A stretch of 64,000 nt of DNA from assembly GCF_042650125.1 (NCBI RefSeq), contig NZ_JBHSAP010000015.1, forward strand, positions 496,001-560,000, written 5' to 3'. A model generated the notes under the pieces. That model saw nothing but the letters and a program-made list of their open reading frames with translations. It searched no databases and was not told the origin of the DNA. Position numbers and translations under genes: made by a program. This stretch comes from Salinithrix halophila. GTDB lineage: Bacteria > Bacillota > Bacilli > Thermoactinomycetales > DSM-45169. Positions 61,044 to 64,000 of this stretch are shown piece by piece; positions within the stretch are counted from its first letter, which is position 1; each line of letters starts with the position of its first letter.

Positions 61044-61703
61044 TTGAATCCCAAACCGAAACGTGTACAAACAAAAAAGATTTTAACCACCCTAGCTGGG
61101 ATGTACCCCGACGCCCACTGCGAACTGGAGTTCCGTAATCCCTTTGAATTGTTGATCGCCACCATCCTTTCCGCACAATCCACGGATCGACAGGTGAATA
61201 TCGTTACCAAAGGGTTGTTCACCAAGTATCCCGCTCCGGAAGACTACCTTGACCTGACGGAAGAGGAACTGGCTGGGGAGATTCGCGGGCTAGGTCTGTT
61301 CCGCAATAAGAGCCGAAACATACTTCAGACCTGCCGAATCCTCGTTAGTGAACACGGTGGGAAAGTACCGGAAACCCGCACTGCCTTAGAAGCATTACCA
61401 GGGGTAGGGAGAAAAACCGCTAATGTGGTTCTCTCCAATGCTTTCGGTGTCCCTGCATTAGCGGTGGATACCCATGTGCAACGGGTGGCCAATCGTCTTG
61501 CCCTGGCGGACAGCAACAATCCGCTGGAGACGGAGAAGCAGTTAATGCGCCGGGTGCCCCGCAGCGAGTGGACGGATACCCATCACCGTCTGATCTGGCA
61601 CGGTCGGCGTATCTGTTCGGCCCGCAATCCGAAGTGCGGACAATGCGACTTATTGCCATCCTGCTGGTTCGGTAAAAGCCGTGTGAAGGAGAAAGCCCAT
61701 TGA
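61044..61703 (+). CDS. nth: Endonuclease III
   Basis: A 219-residue DNA glycosylase/AP lyase removing oxidised pyrimidines. The helix-hairpin-helix LPGVGRKTANVVL carries the Schiff-base Lys124, and Asp142 lies in AVDTHVQR. The 4Fe-4S cysteines have the canonical C-x6-C-x2-C-x5-C spacing (201, 208, 211, 217). TTG 61044 follows AAAGGAGGGAG. In Bacillus nth sits beside dnaD; not here. Confidence 0.95.
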   Translation: MNPKPKRVQTKKILTTLAGMYPDAHCELEFRNPFELLIATILSAQSTDRQVNIVTKGLFTKYPAPEDYLDLTEEELAGEIRGLGLFRNKSRNILQTCRILVSEHGGKVPETRTALEALPGVGRKTANVVLSNAFGVPALAVDTHVQRVANRLALADSNNPLETEKQLMRRVPRSEWTDTHHRLIWHGRRICSARNPKCGQCDLLPSCWFGKSRVKEKAH

Positions 61704-61746
61704 CAAAAGTGGGAAACGGGCAGTAGACTGTTTATAGACATTATTA
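61700..61746 (+). promoter_or_regulatory. perR promoter with PerR box
   Basis: TTGACA (61700-61705) and TAGACT (61724-61729) with an 18-base spacer. TTATAGACATTATTA (61732-61746) agrees with the PerR consensus TTATAATnATTATAA at 11 of 14 fixed positions and covers the likely start site, indicating autorepression. Confidence 0.75.
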
Positions 61747-61801
61747 AGAGAGAATCATTTTGCATGTGTTTGGATTGGTGGAAACAGCGAGGTGTATGGC
61801 G

Positions 61802-62239
61802 ATGGAAAACAACCGCCTCAATCGGGCAGTAGAAAAACTGAAATCGACAGGGGTACGTATGACCCCTCAACGTTACGCCATATTGGAGTTTTTACAAACC
61901 TCGATGAGCCATCCTACCGCTGATGAAATCTATAAGGCGTTGGAAGGGAAATTCCCCAATATGAGCGTAGCTACGGTCTACAACAACCTTCGGGTATTTA
62001 AAGAGGCCGGTCTGGTACGAGAACTAACTTACGGGGACGCCTCCAGCCGTTTCGATGCCAATATGCATGATCATTACCATATCATTTGCCGTACATGTGG
62101 CAAGATCGTGGATTTTGATTATCCAACCCTGAGGGACGTAGAGAAAGAAGCGGCCCAGAAAACGGGTTTCATGGTTGAGAACCATCGGATGGAAGTATAC
62201 GGAATCTGTAAAAACTGTCAGGAAGTTCCTGTCGGGTGA
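61802..62239 (+). CDS. perR: Peroxide-responsive repressor PerR
   Basis: A 145-residue Fur-family repressor, the same length as Bacillus PerR. The regulatory metal ligands fall at the same positions (His37, Asp85, His91, His93, Asp104), and two CxxC pairs (96/99 and in CKNC near the end) bind structural zinc. Oxidation of His37 or His91 by peroxide releases DNA. AGGTG precedes ATG 61802; earlier ATGs are ill placed. A PerR box lies in its own promoter. Confidence 0.95.
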   Translation: MENNRLNRAVEKLKSTGVRMTPQRYAILEFLQTSMSHPTADEIYKALEGKFPNMSVATVYNNLRVFKEAGLVRELTYGDASSRFDANMHDHYHIICRTCGKIVDFDYPTLRDVEKEAAQKTGFMVENHRMEVYGICKNCQEVPVG

Positions 62240-62249
62240 TGACCGGATA

Positions 62250-62286
62250 TACAAAAACCCCTGCGACCTGCGCAGGGGTTTTTGTA
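62250..62286. terminator. Bidirectional terminator between perR and the coiled-coil operon
   Basis: A perfect 16-bp stem (62250-62265 with 62271-62286), a five-base loop, and A5/T5 tracts inside the stem on both sides serve the two convergent transcripts. Confidence 0.9.
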
Positions 62287-62291
62287 TGGAA

Positions 62292-62459
62292 TCAAAACAA
62301 GGACGTCACGAACACGGCAGCAAGGTAGAAAAAGGTGATCCCGGCCATCCAGGTTAACCATTTTATGATAGGCCGGTCGCGGAGGATAGATACGAGAATC
62401 AATATTGTGAGGATGACGATGGATAGGATCGTGATCAGATATAGAATGCTGAAAAACAT
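62292..62459 (-). CDS. Small two-helix membrane protein, unknown
   Basis: A 55-residue protein that is almost entirely two membrane helices (about 2-24 and 32-53) with a short basic loop (RDRPIIKW). GGAGG precedes ATG 62459. The last gene of an operon of membrane-anchored coiled-coil proteins; the spacing of 16 bases suggests co-translation. Confidence 0.65.
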   Translation of the reverse strand: MFFSILYLITILSIVILTILILVSILRDRPIIKWLTWMAGITFFYLAAVFVTSLF

Positions 62460-62475
62460 GGATGAACCTCCGGTT

Positions 62476-63003
62476 TCAACGAGGTAAAGGCAATGCCCCG
62501 AGGACAGCGAATTTTCTATTGACCGTAGCCAATTCCCGAATCGAGGTTCCTGTGAGTGAATACAACCGCTCCAGGGTGGCATGTTCTTGCTGTGTTTGCC
62601 CGGCCACCCGGGAGGAGGGAGCGATTAACTCCTCGTTTTGAGCTTTCAGGGCATTTAACTGGGTGATGACGAGGGCCGTGTTCCCATTCAGACTGTCTAG
62701 CCCTTTGACGATTTTCCCCTCGCTTTCAACCACCCGTGAAAGGCTACCATTCATCTTCTGTAATTTTCCGTTGGTCCGAGAAAGCTTGGTATTCATCTCC
62801 TCGATGGACTCTGCCGTCGCTTGGAGAGGCTTCAACTTTTGGTTAGTGTCCGCTGTCAGCTTTCCGGCAAGCCGGATGTTGTCGTGTACCTGGGCCATCA
62901 CCCGATTGGTCTCCTTTTGTGTAGCGATCTGTTGGATCGTTCCCCAGATCGTGAAGCTGAGGAGAAGGAGGTTGATGAGGAGAATCAATCCTTTTGTAAT
63001 CAT
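62476..63003 (-). CDS. Membrane-anchored coiled-coil protein, unknown
   Basis: A 175-residue protein with one N-terminal helix (about 4-24) and then almost continuous heptad-like sequence with many Asn, Gln and Leu (MNTKLSRTNGKLQKMNGSLS; LNALKAQNEEL). AAAAGGGGG precedes ATG 63003. The arrangement resembles the two upstream genes, suggesting a shared complex. No family recognised. Confidence 0.65.
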   Translation of the reverse strand: MITKGLILLINLLLLSFTIWGTIQQIATQKETNRVMAQVHDNIRLAGKLTADTNQKLKPLQATAESIEEMNTKLSRTNGKLQKMNGSLSRVVESEGKIVKGLDSLNGNTALVITQLNALKAQNEELIAPSSRVAGQTQQEHATLERLYSLTGTSIRELATVNRKFAVLGALPLPR

Positions 63004-63021
63004 AGTTGTACCCCCTTTTAA

Positions 63022-63825
63022 TCAGGGAAGAGTGGGGAGAAGCGGTTCCACTATACCGTCCCCGGCTTTTTTGTTTTCCTTCCTGCCGGTTTTTTTTGAG
63101 TCTTCCGGTTTTGGGTTTTCGTTTAGTAAATTTCCAGTCGTATTCTTCAGCTTTTCGTCCAAAGGTGGATTCGCTGAGTTTTTGTCCCGAGGAAGAGGTG
63201 CATCCAGTCCCAGTAGGTTTTCCACGCTTCTCAGAGAATGAGTAAGCAGGGCGACAGAGCGGAAGTTATCCACGGATTTGTCCAGTTCCGACAACAAGAC
63301 ATCCGTTCGTTTATTCAACCGGGCGGTGGTGTTGCCAACCCAACCGGTATTCTCGGCCACTGCCCCGAGGTTGGATACGGTCTGAACCATTTGTTCGGTG
63401 ACCGTACCTCCCTTGTCTGCCGCCCTGGAGCTCAAGGCGAGGGTTTTCCTTTCTCGTTTTAGGATCGCCTCCATCCGTTCCCTGGCCTCGATGTTTCCAG
63501 ATAACTGATCATCCAGCTCGCTTTGGATCGAAGTATTGGTTTGGATCTGCTGTTTCAACAGGGAATTCTGGCGGTCGAGACCGCCCATGGCCTGTTCAGC
63601 CTCAATCACTTCTCCCTCCAGTTGACGAGTATCATCCACCATCTCTCCAGTTCGCCCCGCCAGATCCGATGTGAGGCCGAAGATGTTGTTTTCGGCCAGG
63701 ACTGGAAGCACAACACGATCACTCCAGCGAGCAAGGGTAGGGGAGGAGACCAGGAGGACGATGAGAGCGGAGACGGCCAGAATCGCCTTTTTATGATTGG
63801 CCCATAGCGGCCATAATCGGTCCAA
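63022..63825 (-). CDS. Membrane-anchored coiled-coil protein with basic tail, unknown
   Basis: A 267-residue protein: one membrane helix (about 13-30), a long coiled coil (about 50-210, with RQLEGEVIEAEQAMGGLDRQ and LNKRTDVLLSELDKSVDNF) and a Lys/Asn/Pro-rich disordered end. TTG 63825 is behind ATAGGGGGTAATCC. It starts 12 bases after the stop of the partial gene upstream. Such topology occurs in cell-division, secretion or phage proteins, but nothing specific can be assigned. Confidence 0.65.
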   Translation of the reverse strand: MDRLWPLWANHKKAILAVSALIVLLVSSPTLARWSDRVVLPVLAENNIFGLTSDLAGRTGEMVDDTRQLEGEVIEAEQAMGGLDRQNSLLKQQIQTNTSIQSELDDQLSGNIEARERMEAILKRERKTLALSSRAADKGGTVTEQMVQTVSNLGAVAENTGWVGNTTARLNKRTDVLLSELDKSVDNFRSVALLTHSLRSVENLLGLDAPLPRDKNSANPPLDEKLKNTTGNLLNENPKPEDSKKTGRKENKKAGDGIVEPLLPTLP

Positions 63826-63837
63826 AAGGATTACCCC

Positions 63838-64000
63838 CTATCTCGATTGCGGGATAAAACGTGTTTTTTGATTAATCTCTTTTAGGTTGGTGTTGATGAC
63901 CCTTTGAATCCGTTCCATTCCATTTAAGGTGGAGACGATGCTTTTATTGGAGCTTTCGACGGATTTCAGTACATTCGTGCTGGAGTGGAGAGTGGTACGG
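63838..64000 (-). CDS. C-terminal end of a further coiled-coil protein (partial)
   Basis: The frame is open from the window edge to TAG at 63838, encoding about 53 residues (including NVLKSVESSNKSIVSTLNGM and ERIQRVINTNLKEINQ) with heptad-like hydrophobics. It is the first visible gene of the minus-strand operon; its start lies beyond the window. Confidence 0.6.
   Translation of the reverse strand, partial: RTTLHSSTNVLKSVESSNKSIVSTLNGMERIQRVINTNLKEINQKTRFIPQSR

Noticed and set aside
1..64000. tRNA or rRNA genes
   Set aside because: No TPsiC-arm pattern with a matching acceptor stem and no rRNA sequence was found by eye.

Overview
The window reads as chromosome from a moderately GC-rich, endospore-forming Gram-positive of the Bacillales. 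CodY, PerR with Bacillus-like metal ligands, Spo0M paralogues, GerP-type spore proteins, an AprX-type protease, two caa3 oxidase sets and a proline T-box all point this way. A member of the Thermoactinomycetaceae is my best guess, by inference only. Many genes start with TTG or GTG behind strong GGAGG sites, so several starts below were moved downstream of the longest open frame. No rRNA, tRNA or CRISPR array was seen. Two assembly gaps are present (12545-12635 and 57332-57514).

Layout. 1-8.8 kb: the end of a VanW-family gene, a YoaE-like molybdopterin oxidoreductase, a long Spo0M paralogue, a CBS/CorC-type membrane protein, small unknowns, a GNAT acetyltransferase and an intracellular subtilase. 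9.0-10.2 kb: proC under a proline-specific T-box. 10.3-16.4 kb: DUF402 phosphatase, signal peptidase I, codY, a NIPSNAP protein, an ABC exporter, an RsbT-like kinase and a YhdL-type Sigma_reg_C protein. 16.5-29.9 kb: two tandem cytochrome caa3 clusters (ctaB-C-D-E-F-G and ctaB-C-D-E-G) separated by a TauE/SafE transporter; the second lacks ctaF.

30.0-34.5 kb is an AT-rich accessory island. It holds two inverted copies of a two-gene unit, a secreted FnIII-DUF3238 protein plus a small four-helix membrane protein, flanking a decayed IS5-type transposase. The left secreted gene has one frameshift in an A7 tract; the right copy is clearly a pseudogene. This is the best candidate in the window for an undescribed system, possibly a secreted effector with a membrane partner or immunity protein.

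34.6-43.5 kb: glutamate synthase large subunit, hemL with a truncated globin, a DUF1835 protein, YndM and two tiny charged proteins. 43.8-48.9 kb: a catalytically dead kinase-like protein with about two dozen 13-residue charged repeats, a fumarase/aspartase-family lyase and two further Spo0M paralogues. 49-52.5 kb: a short-chain dehydrogenase and a three-gene ABC-2 exporter. 52.5-55 kb: a spore-coat/germination island with three GerPA/PF-like proteins, GerPC, a GerPB-like protein with a proline tail, an Hsp20 protein and a proline-rich peptide, with sigma-K-like promoters. 55-57 kb: a two-component system. 57.1-58.5 kb: a TnpB-only IS605-type element. 58.6-62.3 kb: BCP peroxiredoxin, methyltransferase, 2-hydroxyacid dehydrogenase, endonuclease III and perR with a PerR box. 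62.3-64 kb: a minus-strand operon of membrane-anchored coiled-coil proteins of unknown function, running off the window.
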